Origin: a virus
IMG/VR virus record: IMGVR_UViG_3300025030_000010
Span: 1-64,000 of that record
DNA: 64,000 nucleotides
Direction: 5' to 3' (one strand)
Part shown: positions 16,001 through 25,203 of the stretch, one piece after another
Position numbering within the stretch: the stretch's first letter is position 1
How the letters are laid out: the number at the start of each line of letters is the position of its first letter
Program-made: the position numbers and the translations under genes
Notes under the pieces: generated by a model
What the model saw: only the letters and a program-made list of their open reading frames with translations
The model's database searches: none
What the model was told of the DNA's origin: nothing

Positions 16001-18938
16001 CGCTCAGGCGCTCGAAGCAAGTGGCAACACACTCGGCGCTGGTCTTGCAACACTCAACAATCAAGCGGCGCGTCTTGAAATGGCAAAAGCGGAAATCGAA
16101 GTGACTGCCGCTGCCGCCGCTCATGACGATCTGAGACTGCGCAGAGCACAGAAGACCGTTACCCTGCTTCAGCAAACGAAGCAACTCAAGCAAGATCAAC
16201 TCATGCTTGACGAACAGACTCGCCAGCTTGAGCCTCAAATGGCTTTGCTGAACGAGCAAGGCAATCTGCTGGCGGCTGTTGAGCTGAATCAAGCTCTTGA
16301 AAAACAGAGCGCGGCATACAAGGACTTGGCAGCAAAGGGCGGCATGGCTTTTCAGGCAAAGCAAAAGCTGATGGAGCTTGACCGCATCAAAGCACGTCAA
16401 GACGAAGAAAACACTCTGGCTGAAATCAAGAACAAGAACAGAGTGGACGAAGCCGATCTTAAAGCTGCTCAGGCAGGCAATACGAAAGGTTTCGGTTTCG
16501 GTGCAATAAACGCACAAGCAGAGGCAGAGAAAGTCGCGATATCTGCCAAGTATGAACTGGAAAGAAAAGCGATCACCGATAAGATCGAGCTGCTGCAAAC
16601 TGGCTCCAGTGTCGAGATTGATCTTGTTGGCTCACTTATGAATGCGCAACTCACGGCACTCGATACAGTTCATCAAGCGACAATGGCAGCAATCGCAGCA
16701 GAGAACGAGGCGAGGTACTTCAATCAACCCAAACTGCTCGAAGAGTCTCAAGCGGCTTCGATTGCAGCAGAAGCGAAGTATCAAGCTAAAATGGCCGATT
16801 TGTCTAAGTCGGCAAATAACAAACTTGCTGCTGAGAAGATAAACACAAATAAGAACTCAGGCGCAGTGATTGCAGCTCTTCAGCAGTCGCTTACTAACTT
16901 ACTGGGCAAACAGCAGCAGGAAACGCTCACCACAGAGCAGAAAGCAACAAGATCGAAGATGTCTATGGTCGCCGCTTACGGAGACGCGGCAGGGTCTATT
17001 TTCACCGCCCTGGCAGACACTCAAGATCAATCGAGTAGAAAAGGCTTCGAGAGTGCAAAGCAATACAACTTGGCCGCCGCTGTAATGAGTACCGCTGCTG
17101 CGATCATGAACGCTTTTGCATCTCTTCCTTGGCCCGCTGCTCCTATAGCAGCCGCACTCGCAGCCGCAACGGGTGTTGTTCAGATTGCGAAGATTGCATC
17201 CACAACCTTCGGTGGCGGTGGAAGTGTATCTACCCCGTCTACTGGAAGTTTCGGCGGAGGTGGAGCATCTGGCATAGGCACGACCGCATCTTCAATAGGC
17301 GGTCAGGTCAAATCGGCAAACGACACGTTGACGGAAGATAGTCTTCGTGCTCTCGCAAAAGCTTCGGACAATGCGAGTCTTGCGATTAGTAAAGTCGCAG
17401 ACGGACTCACTTCGATTGCCGATCTGTTCAAAACTGGATACTCGCAGAACATCGCAAAAGGTCTGACAACTCCTGAAGGTCAAGTTGCAAAGGGTGTATT
17501 CAGTCAGACTTGGACCGACATGAAAGACAACTTCGGTACCGCGATAATCGACAATCTGATGGGCGGAATGACAGCCGCAGTAGGAGTCGGAGCGTCTCTC
17601 ATTCGTCACGCTTTCGGAATCGGCAACAAGTGGCAATCTGTCGATTCTGGTATCACTCTCGGACTCAAGAATGGGGAAGTCGAGGGGCAGGCGTATGAAG
17701 ATCGTAAGAAATCGGGCGGCTGGTTCGGTAAGAACAAGAGTCGCACTGTAACTTCTGAACTTGGCTCCGGCTTCAACGGTGTACTTGACGATTTTCTCGG
17801 TGAAATCAAACACTCAATCTCTCTAGCTGCTGTAGCTATGGGAGCAAAAACGAACTTCGCACAAGCGCAGCTCGGAACGGTTAGAATATCGACCGCTGGC
17901 AAATCCCCTGAGGATATCCAGAAAGAGATGGAAGCATTCTATCGTAACGCAGCTAACGAACTTGCAAAGACCACTGAAGGTCTGCAAGAGTTCACCTTCT
18001 ACGGTGAAGATGCGTTCGACTCGATCATTCGTCTTTCCACATCGCTGCAAGGTGTGAATGCAATGTTCGAGCTTACTGGTCACACGTTAATCGAAGCCTC
18101 GTTCAAAGGCGCAGATGCCGCGTACCGTCTCGCAGATGCTTTCGGCGGACTCGAAGAGATGGAAGACAGAGTCAATGACTACTTCACTTCCATGTTCACC
18201 GAGTCCGAGCAGAAAGCAATGAAAGCTGCGACAGCTTCTCGACAAGTCAACACAGCGTTTTCTGAAATGGGCATTTCGGTTCCCAAAACAAACAGAGAGT
18301 TCATAACTCTGGTCGACAGTTTGGATGTGACAACGGAAAGAGGAGCTTCGCTTTACGTTGCACTAATGAACATCGCACCCGCTTTTGCAACAGTTACAGA
18401 AGCGGCAACAGAAGCAGCAGAGAAGTTATCGACAGCGTTTATAGACAATGCGCTGGCTGCGGCAAATAAGCTCAAGGACATCATGGGCGGGGCTTTATCG
18501 ACTCTGACTCCGAAAGAACAGCTTATGCAGCAGCAAGCAGCGTTTGCCTCCGCTCTAGCATCGGGTAACACCGCGGGTGCAATCGACATATCGACCGCGT
18601 TGCTCGAAGCGTCTCGTGTCATGTATGGTTCCGGAACAGGGTATCAGCAGGATTACGAGAACGTAACAAGAGCACTAGCTTCAATCGCAGGCATGGACGG
18701 TCAGCTTTCCATGGACGCAGTTGAACGACAGATCAAAAGTATCAACGACACGAAAGACGCAATCGAAGCAGGTACCGTTGAAATGGTGAAATCGATTGCC
18801 GAGCTGAAAGCTGCCATTGTGGAGATGCAAAGACAGCAAGCAGTCAACACCGCTACTATCGCAGGAGCAACTGCGGCCGGAGCGGATACTGTTGCAGATG
18901 CGGTAACAGGAACATTATCAGCACAAGCGAGGGCATAA
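13020..18938 (+). CDS. Tape measure protein
   Basis: 1972 residues, the largest gene. Sets tail length and leaves the tail during DNA ejection. Seen: long Ala/Gln/Glu-rich coiled coils (about residues 370-620 and 900-1250), a hydrophobic membrane-type segment MLKSAMMYLGGPIGTIITLL near 673-700, a second hydrophobic Ala-rich stretch near 1350-1395, then a Gly/Ser-rich linker with GGGG. At the usual ~0.15 nm per residue this predicts a tail near 290-300 nm (inference). No peptidase or lysozyme motif was recognised. Confidence 0.95.
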   Translation: MGQETFLRVGIDGSAAKSGARVVTRSMDDISNSAQTVGKHVAYLQSALTHLAGTAVGVYGIATALQAIKAASLGVLDYLGKIETATLGIAAAYLVSGQYQDTITKKALSAQTALKAAQNESAAVIEQLKVANFQTIATLDQLIFAYQVTLPVAMSAGFNKQQVMDYTLAMVQAAGAIGLSFDQIAEETRSMLTGNITRNSRIAQVLGLRNEDVTALKGNATGLFDMLMGRLSGFRVAGIEAQKTWAGLLSNTKDIALQLSGKAFEPVFDAVKQKLVEIQKATFTIAKDSSGLQSIKFSDEFIKGAKEAAEFLKAFANGLISSATFIYDHAGAIKALVEIYIGFRLTVYAATLAQKASNIVSLEGMAIENSRRALAVQDLGIAAQAAKAEATKTAAAVAYQQARVAENAAERAGIVLELQSASSTEAAATASYAKVSAKLAEAAAEVASLTAVRGSLEAERALIVAKMASNDATAIGLANQQASIVAKQATRAATIAETQQLITQKQAIIAKWESELFFEGRSLTQSSGLNLVKQQEVNLRRSLTTHVNNAAKAELALVAINEQSIAAGLAKKALINQLVPLAVQQNGLEQQLKIAVIEHSTAERIAGSAITERGLAAKKLVVAEAAQLAIEANLAKATAANALAQGASTVATDLHTAAIAAQTIGARLATGAVTMLKSAMMYLGGPIGTIITLLGIAATAWFTFGKSARDANAEALEGADDVLSNLRKQNKELLERKRIQRAAGADWKDGKLNEGVFTDKELADLKRKEEMKRDLEAKLAKMPNFEMKKVVDTRGGATAQDSSTALKMQISSVTRDIEELRRLKKQNVEMEKETEYKSNDPKDKQDSLSASRKYYDALYALQRANADKAIAGYKELAARNRSILEDNHEQALVATTEYHKKKMNIEKGMIQEERNANTALLNFLKNSAPEAISAKDDPTGTKSAAMALEHKTKIIVAETKAIELEKQYNNVTIDGNIAIGKSNRDLMAQQEELNAQALEASGNTLGAGLATLNNQAARLEMAKAEIEVTAAAAAHDDLRLRRAQKTVTLLQQTKQLKQDQLMLDEQTRQLEPQMALLNEQGNLLAAVELNQALEKQSAAYKDLAAKGGMAFQAKQKLMELDRIKARQDEENTLAEIKNKNRVDEADLKAAQAGNTKGFGFGAINAQAEAEKVAISAKYELERKAITDKIELLQTGSSVEIDLVGSLMNAQLTALDTVHQATMAAIAAENEARYFNQPKLLEESQAASIAAEAKYQAKMADLSKSANNKLAAEKINTNKNSGAVIAALQQSLTNLLGKQQQETLTTEQKATRSKMSMVAAYGDAAGSIFTALADTQDQSSRKGFESAKQYNLAAAVMSTAAAIMNAFASLPWPAAPIAAALAAATGVVQIAKIASTTFGGGGSVSTPSTGSFGGGGASGIGTTASSIGGQVKSANDTLTEDSLRALAKASDNASLAISKVADGLTSIADLFKTGYSQNIAKGLTTPEGQVAKGVFSQTWTDMKDNFGTAIIDNLMGGMTAAVGVGASLIRHAFGIGNKWQSVDSGITLGLKNGEVEGQAYEDRKKSGGWFGKNKSRTVTSELGSGFNGVLDDFLGEIKHSISLAAVAMGAKTNFAQAQLGTVRISTAGKSPEDIQKEMEAFYRNAANELAKTTEGLQEFTFYGEDAFDSIIRLSTSLQGVNAMFELTGHTLIEASFKGADAAYRLADAFGGLEEMEDRVNDYFTSMFTESEQKAMKAATASRQVNTAFSEMGISVPKTNREFITLVDSLDVTTERGASLYVALMNIAPAFATVTEAATEAAEKLSTAFIDNALAAANKLKDIMGGALSTLTPKEQLMQQQAAFASALASGNTAGAIDISTALLEASRVMYGSGTGYQQDYENVTRALASIAGMDGQLSMDAVERQIKSINDTKDAIEAGTVEMVKSIAELKAAIVEMQRQQAVNTATIAGATAAGADTVADAVTGTLSAQARA

Positions 18939-18939
18939 A

Positions 18940-21762
18940 ATGATAACAGACGCTCAATACATCGAGTGGCTGAGAAAGGAGAATACACAGAGGGCGTTGC
19001 TGATCGAGGCCAAATACTTCGATTCAGCAACGCCCGAAGGTGTTAATCCGGAACTCACCTTCGACAGAAACAGTACCGCTTACAAGATCGACGGCTCTAT
19101 CGTTGTCGCTGGTGCGCCTCGCTATGAGAATGGAAAATTCAACGAGTGTGTCTTTCTTGAAGAGACGACCGTAAACAAGATAATCACCCCGAACAATTGG
19201 AACTTAGTAGGTGGGGCAACAAAAGTAACTGACCAACTGGCCCCCAATGGATTACTTGAAGCTACCCATGTGACCAATACAGCAAACGTGTCTTCTTACG
19301 TGGACACTCCGAGTGGTGTATTTGCTAATTCAGGCACATTCACTCGGAGCGTTTATGCCAAGTTGATATCTGGCACTGGCACACTCACGCTTATCTATAA
19401 CACTGGCGCTGGTTCAGACTATGCCACGTTTGATCTTTCGACAGGTGTAGTCACTCATGCACCCGCTATCGGTACGCCTAGCTCTTCGATGGTTCATGTT
19501 GGAGATGGATGGTACAGGTGCATGGTTACGTGGACCAATGCCGCTTCCGGCGCAACGCCTGCCTCAGCAACTTACATATCTGGTTACGGAGCAACTCCTA
19601 TCGTATCCACTATCGCTTTGTGGAGACCGCAGACAGAGCAAAAGAATTTTGCGAGCACGTATCACCCGACAACTCGCAACTTAGAAACGATGCTCTTGCC
19701 CTCAGCGAATATCAACACGGCAGAGGGGTCGATGGAGATGTGGGTAAAGGCTCCTACGATAACAGCAACAAGTTTTAGATATCTCGTCCACAGAGATTTG
19801 TTAGGTTTGAACGATAGCCTCACCTTCGGAGTGTATACTGTAAACTCCGTATCCAACTGGTTTATATGGTCTGGCTACGGTGCGGGTTTCAACTCAAGTT
19901 ATTTGGTGGCTCTTACTTCAAGTGAGTGGACTCACATTGCTGTGACTTGGAAAGATAAGACTCGCATGTATATCAACGGCGTTCTGAAATGGACGAGTGC
20001 AAATGCACCCGCGTTACAGTTTCCGACAAACATTCCGATAGGACTCAATCTCAACGCATACATCGACAACTTTAGAGTTTCGAATGTTATGAGAACACCC
20101 GCGGAGATTTATCAAGCGGCTCAGGGTGGAGCTGCAATGAAATGGGATAGCGACACTATCGCGCTGTTTGATTTCGATGTGGCTCAAGAGAGAACGAAAT
20201 ATCTTTCGACTGTGCCTTATTCGTCAAACCCGACAGATTCTCCTGCGAATCAACCCTACGACGATTGTGTAGTAGGTAGACCCGCTGTTTCTTGCGCTTT
20301 GTCAGACACGCTCGAAGGATTTACAATGCCGAGTTGGGGTGATGTTCTACTGGACAACTCTCTGTTTGACAAAGATTCTTGGTTAGATTATGGATGGTCT
20401 GGAAGAACTATCAAGTTTCTTTTCGGCGACCCGTCTTGGCCTTTGTCTGACTTTCGATCAATCATGACAGGTACAATTTCAGGAGCGCCTACTGCACCTT
20501 CATCGAATCAGATCAAGATTGCAGTTAAAGACAAGCAGTGGGAGCTAAACAAGCCCGTTCAGAATCGACTCGTAGGCGAACCTACGCTACTTGCTGGAAA
20601 TACATATAAGATAGGAGAGTCACCGGAAGATATAGTGAGTGTCGATGCTGTATGGGATGGAGACGTACTACTCAATCCAGCTACAGATTACAGTGTCAAT
20701 CTTCTCACGACTCCGCCTGTTGTGGCTCTCGAATCACCTGCCGTCGGATTCGTTTCAATAGAATTCACGAGCAAAGTGGCAGCCACGGGACAAGTAATTT
20801 GTCTCGGATACGGGGAGTGCTTCAATGTAACACCTAACGTTCTGTCTGTTCCGCTTTTGAAGTATCAAGTTCACGGCGGTCCGATTAAAGCGATAGTTGA
20901 AGTGAGAGACAGCGGAGTTCCTATTGCGCATGTGGATGATCTTGAGAACGGAACTTTCGAACTGCTCTCAAAGCCGACTGGAACTGTAACATGCGATTTC
21001 TTAGGCGCAACTTCAGATGGTGTGTTCATCGAGGGTGTGGCAAGAATCTTCAGATACATCGTGCTGAATCAGACTGACTTGACGATAGACGATATCGATC
21101 ACGACAGTCTTTCTAGGTTTCTCGCTCTCTGTCCTCAGCGAGTCGGAATTTTCATCAATGCTCGCAAGAATACTCTGGATGTTCTTGACGAGCTTATGAA
21201 GTCTCTCGGCGGCTTCTACACTCCGGACAGAAACGGCAAACTTATCTTCGGGAGAATCGATCCTCCTGAGACACAGACGCCAGCGTTCGATCTTACAGCC
21301 GACGATATCGTGTTCGGGACTCTGAAGATAGTCAAGCAGTCTGTGCCTGTGCAAACCGTAAGAGTTGCCTATCTGCACAACTACACGCCGCAAGCTCAGA
21401 CTCACGGAGCTGTATCGGACGAAGACAAAGCAATATACGCTCAAGAGTGGCGATACGCAAAGCGAAGTAATCCGAATGTAAAGATTGTGCATTTGCTCGC
21501 AGCGGAGCCAGACGCACGAAAGACGAATCTGATCGATAGAGTCGAGGCTTACGCTGAAGCTGATCGTCAACTCGCTCTGAACGGAGTTGTCAGAACCACT
21601 TACTCTGCCGAATTCTTTACGTTGCCCTTGAGCTTAACAATGGGCACGTTAGTTCGACTTACACATCCGAGATACAAACTATATCGGGGAAAGAATCTTT
21701 ACATCGTAGGAATCAAAGAATCAGCAGCTAATCGCCGCGTGACGCTCACGCTCTGGGGATAG
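18940..21762 (+). CDS. Tail-tip protein with LamG-like domain
   Basis: 940 residues, starting 2 bases after the tape measure stop. Residues ~250-400 show a concanavalin/LamG-like domain: AEGSMEMWVKAP, SSEWTHIAVTWKDKTRMYIN and DNFRVSNVMRTPAEIYQ. Such domains bind sugars or join fibre subunits. The region after residue ~430 contains beta-rich domains and a C-terminal part (LMKSLGGFYTPDRNGKLIFG) resembling tail hub/baseplate proteins. Likely part of the adsorption apparatus at the tail tip, combining hub and receptor-binding roles. Confidence 0.7.
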   Translation: MITDAQYIEWLRKENTQRALLIEAKYFDSATPEGVNPELTFDRNSTAYKIDGSIVVAGAPRYENGKFNECVFLEETTVNKIITPNNWNLVGGATKVTDQLAPNGLLEATHVTNTANVSSYVDTPSGVFANSGTFTRSVYAKLISGTGTLTLIYNTGAGSDYATFDLSTGVVTHAPAIGTPSSSMVHVGDGWYRCMVTWTNAASGATPASATYISGYGATPIVSTIALWRPQTEQKNFASTYHPTTRNLETMLLPSANINTAEGSMEMWVKAPTITATSFRYLVHRDLLGLNDSLTFGVYTVNSVSNWFIWSGYGAGFNSSYLVALTSSEWTHIAVTWKDKTRMYINGVLKWTSANAPALQFPTNIPIGLNLNAYIDNFRVSNVMRTPAEIYQAAQGGAAMKWDSDTIALFDFDVAQERTKYLSTVPYSSNPTDSPANQPYDDCVVGRPAVSCALSDTLEGFTMPSWGDVLLDNSLFDKDSWLDYGWSGRTIKFLFGDPSWPLSDFRSIMTGTISGAPTAPSSNQIKIAVKDKQWELNKPVQNRLVGEPTLLAGNTYKIGESPEDIVSVDAVWDGDVLLNPATDYSVNLLTTPPVVALESPAVGFVSIEFTSKVAATGQVICLGYGECFNVTPNVLSVPLLKYQVHGGPIKAIVEVRDSGVPIAHVDDLENGTFELLSKPTGTVTCDFLGATSDGVFIEGVARIFRYIVLNQTDLTIDDIDHDSLSRFLALCPQRVGIFINARKNTLDVLDELMKSLGGFYTPDRNGKLIFGRIDPPETQTPAFDLTADDIVFGTLKIVKQSVPVQTVRVAYLHNYTPQAQTHGAVSDEDKAIYAQEWRYAKRSNPNVKIVHLLAAEPDARKTNLIDRVEAYAEADRQLALNGVVRTTYSAEFFTLPLSLTMGTLVRLTHPRYKLYRGKNLYIVGIKESAANRRVTLTLWG

Positions 21763-21767
21763 TCATT

Positions 21768-22625
21768 ATGCCGAACATGCGAATCATGCACATCAACGCA
21801 CTGGATGCCGCTTTAAATCTGACTTCAGTGCCCGCTTGCGTAACTACTATGCCCATAGAGAATTTGAAGTATCCTGAGCGAGGTAAAGCGGCTCGTGTTG
21901 TCGGGGTCACTTCATGGACGATAACTGGCGAGGTCCTCGGGACATTGTCAGGCATGACTCTCGTGGGACACAATCTCACAGGCGGAGCAACGGTTCGTCT
22001 GTATCTCTATTCGAACGCAGCGGGCACAGTTCAGATTTACGACTCAACTGCACTTGCAATAGGCACGAGACAAGCGTGGGGTAATCCGGCGGGTTCTCCT
22101 AACGGTGGTTTAGCTTGGGGTGTTCTACCGTGGATGTCAACTGGGCAAATCCCAGGCACCCCAGAATACTTCTCCCACTGGTTCACTGCTATTGCAAATG
22201 CGGCGGCGTTCAAGATCGTCATTACTGACACTAACAATGCCGACGGTTACTTGCAGATCGGCAGAATTTATCTCGGAAACTACTGGTCTCCGAGATTGAA
22301 CGTTGGCAACGGTTTGTCGATGGAGTGGAGAGAATCATCCACAACAACAAGAACCGACGGTGGCAGTCTTCGCACTGAGGGTTACATGCCGTATCGTGCT
22401 TTCAGCTTCAGCTTAGACGGCATGATCGAATCGGACAGAGCTGAGTTTTCTGAGATAGTCAGAAGAGTAGGCAAACGAGTTGACTTTCTGATCAGCTTTT
22501 ATCCGACATTGGGTGGCAATGCAGAGCGTGACTATCTCGCGGCAGTGAAATTTGTATCTCTGCCTAATATGAAAAGTCCTATTTATTCTTGGACTGAGAC
22601 TTCAGCAGAAATAGAGGAGATATAA
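21768..22625 (+). CDS. Minor tail protein
   Basis: 285 residues. All-beta sequence: a jelly-roll-like central part (VRLYLYSNAAGTVQIYDST) and YLQIGRIYLGNYWSPRLN followed by RAFSFSLDGMIESDRAEFSE and RVDFLISFYP. The latter half resembles a tail-tip structural fold in which a short helix contacts neighbours. Sits between the tip protein and the fibre genes. No enzymatic motif. Confidence 0.6.
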   Translation: MPNMRIMHINALDAALNLTSVPACVTTMPIENLKYPERGKAARVVGVTSWTITGEVLGTLSGMTLVGHNLTGGATVRLYLYSNAAGTVQIYDSTALAIGTRQAWGNPAGSPNGGLAWGVLPWMSTGQIPGTPEYFSHWFTAIANAAAFKIVITDTNNADGYLQIGRIYLGNYWSPRLNVGNGLSMEWRESSTTTRTDGGSLRTEGYMPYRAFSFSLDGMIESDRAEFSEIVRRVGKRVDFLISFYPTLGGNAERDYLAAVKFVSLPNMKSPIYSWTETSAEIEEI

Positions 22626-22626
22626 A

Positions 22627-23010
22627 ATGCCCGTGTCAGATTTCACATCAAGCAAACTAACAACAGACGATCCGAATTATGCCACCAAGATCAACGCTTT
22701 CATGGACTTGGTGGCTTCGGCTATCAATCTGAAATTAGACATTTCGGCTTTCACGGGCAAAACCGTAGTGCCGAAAACAGCTAACTTCACTGTCGCTGCT
22801 TCAGACTACACTATCGAGATGGACGCATCGATTGCCAGCGTAACGGCGACGTTGCCTTCTGCTGCTGCTAATACGGGTCGTCTTTTAGTTTTTGTTCGAA
22901 AGGACGCAAGTCTCTTTCGTGCCATTATCGATACTGTCTATGAGTTATATATTCAGAATGAATCCGTGACTCTTCAATCAAATGGAACGATATGGAAAAA
23001 GGTGGGTTAA
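22627..23010 (+). CDS. Small fibre-associated tail protein
   Basis: 127 residues, ATG one base after the previous stop region with GAGGAGATATAAA upstream. The C-terminal half, with VTATLPSAAANTGRLLVFVRK and ESVTLQSNGTIWKKVG, has the repeat-like beta pattern found at the ends of many phage fibre proteins. Possibly a fibre tip or an attachment adaptor. Confidence 0.6.
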   Translation: MPVSDFTSSKLTTDDPNYATKINAFMDLVASAINLKLDISAFTGKTVVPKTANFTVAASDYTIEMDASIASVTATLPSAAANTGRLLVFVRKDASLFRAIIDTVYELYIQNESVTLQSNGTIWKKVG

Positions 23011-23011
23011 A

Positions 23012-25189
23012 ATGGCCAGCTCAAATACAAGAGTTCTAGTGACGAACAAAGAAGGACTCGGGGTATACATGATACTTCGTTTCTTTGATGATCGTCTCAC
23101 TCTGACAGAAGAAGCGACAGGCAATGTAATCACGATAGCTCTCACTTCTTCTCTGGCAGGTGACAATAACGGCGATCAGGACGCATCGACAGTTCCACTT
23201 GGACCAACTTGGGGACTGAACGCAGACAATCTACAAGATGCCGCTCTGGAGCTTTCTGGCTCAGTGGGTGCAATATCGCTTTGTTCGTATATACTTCGAA
23301 CGGCAGACCCGATGATGCCAAACGCAACGGTGTTGTCCGATTTGCCAACTGGAATTCTCAGAAACACGGAGATTACAGGCGAACCTGTAATCGCAGGTCC
23401 TGAAGACTTCCCCACTTTGAATCAAGACACGAATGGTAATGCCGCCACCGCGACTGCATTGGAGACCGCTCGAAACATTCATGGACAGTCTTTCAACGGC
23501 ACAGTGGACATAACTATACCTAACGCGACTGCTGCTGCTAGTGGGGTAATGTCCCCCGCAGATAAATCCAAGCTTGACGGCATAGCGTCGGGTGCAATAG
23601 CTTACGTTCACCCTGCTACTCACCCGCCGTCTATTATAGCTCAGGACGCATCTAATCGTTTCGTCACAGATGTAGAAATTGTGTATTGGGATGCCAAAGA
23701 ACCTGCGATAAACTTAGGAACCTCTACGCAATACTATCGTGGGGACAAGACGTGGCAGACTTTACCCACTGCCTCAGGTACAGCCACAGACATTAAAATG
23801 AACGGGGTTCAGTCTGCGGGTGTTCTGACCACGCTCGCTAAGGCAGATCACATACATCCCGTTGATACAAGCAGAGCTGCCGCAGCTCACAATCAAGCCG
23901 CTGAAACCATCACAAGTGGATATCTCCCTATTGCCAGATTGAGTCCTTCGTTTGTATATGCGGCACACACCACCGTACCGGCAAACGGGGTACTTCGCGC
24001 CAATTTAGGGTCACCCACGGTTGCTGAAATGGCCATGTTTTCTTCCGAGGTAACAAACAAGACCCAGTTTCTTGCCGCTGCCAATCTTGTCGCTGAGTAT
24101 TACAATGGCACTATCTGGCAGGACCTAGGTTTAAATGACACACAGAAAAAGAAGTTAGTTAGCGGTAGACCCACACTCGGCAACTTCATTATACCAGGTA
24201 CCCACCAGAAGGTCAGATTCACTGTGCAAGCGCCAAGTTATATGTATCTGAACTATCTGTATATGTATCTGTCCACAAATGGAAACACTTGCAGTTGGAC
24301 TATAGAAAAGAGCTTCGACGGTACAACTTGGGATAATGTCGTTGCTGATAGCGGGCAAGCGTCATCATGGCCTGGGCATATGTTTTTATCTCATGCCACT
24401 ATTGCGTGGAATAACACACCGACCATAAACGTACATTGGAAGTACGCAAGAGTCACAATCAACATCGTCTGGAATTTCCCCGCAAACGGATTCTATATCT
24501 ACAATCTGGATTGGTGGGGCGGCTACCCAGCGGTTAAGCGAGAGATGTTTGATTGGGACGAGGACGCAAACATCATCATTCCTCGTCAGTTGAAAAGCAA
24601 CTTAGCCACGGGCACTGCACCTTTTGTGGTAGCATCAACAACCAAAGTCGATAACTTAAACGCAGATTTAGTGGACGGGTTTCAGGCGTCTCAGACTCCG
24701 GGACCTAACAACATTCCGGTACTCTCCTCGGCGTCTGTTTTAGTTCTTCCGGCAGGGGTTCAATTTCCGGCTACTGCGGTGTCTAGTGCAAATGCGAATA
24801 CTCTCGATGACTACGCGGAACTTTCGTTTGTTCCTGTAATCTCGGGAACTACAGTAGCTGGTACAAACACCTACGATCGTCAAGCGGGATTAATTACCAA
24901 GATAGGCAGACAAGTTACTCTTAGTTTGTACATTAGACTACTGACTAAAGATGCAGCGATGGCAGGCAACATTCAGATAGGAGGTCTACCGCATATCTCA
25001 AACGGAACAGTGGGTGCGTTCTGCTCGGTTGTACCTATCGGAATAACACCTCAAGCGTCTTTGTTGGGGAGCCTGGGGACTAGCTCGAATCTAATTCAAA
25101 TTGTCAACTCGGTTACTAATGTCGCTGCACCTGTGTCAGCGATAGCAGTCGGCTCTGGATTTCAACTAACGCTTACTTACTTTGTGTAA
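23012..25189 (+). CDS. Tail fibre protein
   Basis: 725 residues from ATG at 23012, with AAAAGGTGGGTTAAA upstream; an ATG at 22982 would overlap the previous gene. Typical fibre elements: NGNAATATALETARNI near 150, GVMSPADKSKLDGI near 180, STQYYRGDKTWQTL near 240 and LTTLAKADHIHPVD near 270, all common in trimeric fibre shafts. C-terminal part ends in a compact beta domain. Recognises the host surface. Confidence 0.82.
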   Translation: MASSNTRVLVTNKEGLGVYMILRFFDDRLTLTEEATGNVITIALTSSLAGDNNGDQDASTVPLGPTWGLNADNLQDAALELSGSVGAISLCSYILRTADPMMPNATVLSDLPTGILRNTEITGEPVIAGPEDFPTLNQDTNGNAATATALETARNIHGQSFNGTVDITIPNATAAASGVMSPADKSKLDGIASGAIAYVHPATHPPSIIAQDASNRFVTDVEIVYWDAKEPAINLGTSTQYYRGDKTWQTLPTASGTATDIKMNGVQSAGVLTTLAKADHIHPVDTSRAAAAHNQAAETITSGYLPIARLSPSFVYAAHTTVPANGVLRANLGSPTVAEMAMFSSEVTNKTQFLAAANLVAEYYNGTIWQDLGLNDTQKKKLVSGRPTLGNFIIPGTHQKVRFTVQAPSYMYLNYLYMYLSTNGNTCSWTIEKSFDGTTWDNVVADSGQASSWPGHMFLSHATIAWNNTPTINVHWKYARVTINIVWNFPANGFYIYNLDWWGGYPAVKREMFDWDEDANIIIPRQLKSNLATGTAPFVVASTTKVDNLNADLVDGFQASQTPGPNNIPVLSSASVLVLPAGVQFPATAVSSANANTLDDYAELSFVPVISGTTVAGTNTYDRQAGLITKIGRQVTLSLYIRLLTKDAAMAGNIQIGGLPHISNGTVGAFCSVVPIGITPQASLLGSLGTSSNLIQIVNSVTNVAAPVSAIAVGSGFQLTLTYFV

Positions 25190-25203
25190 AAGGGGATTTA
25201 ACA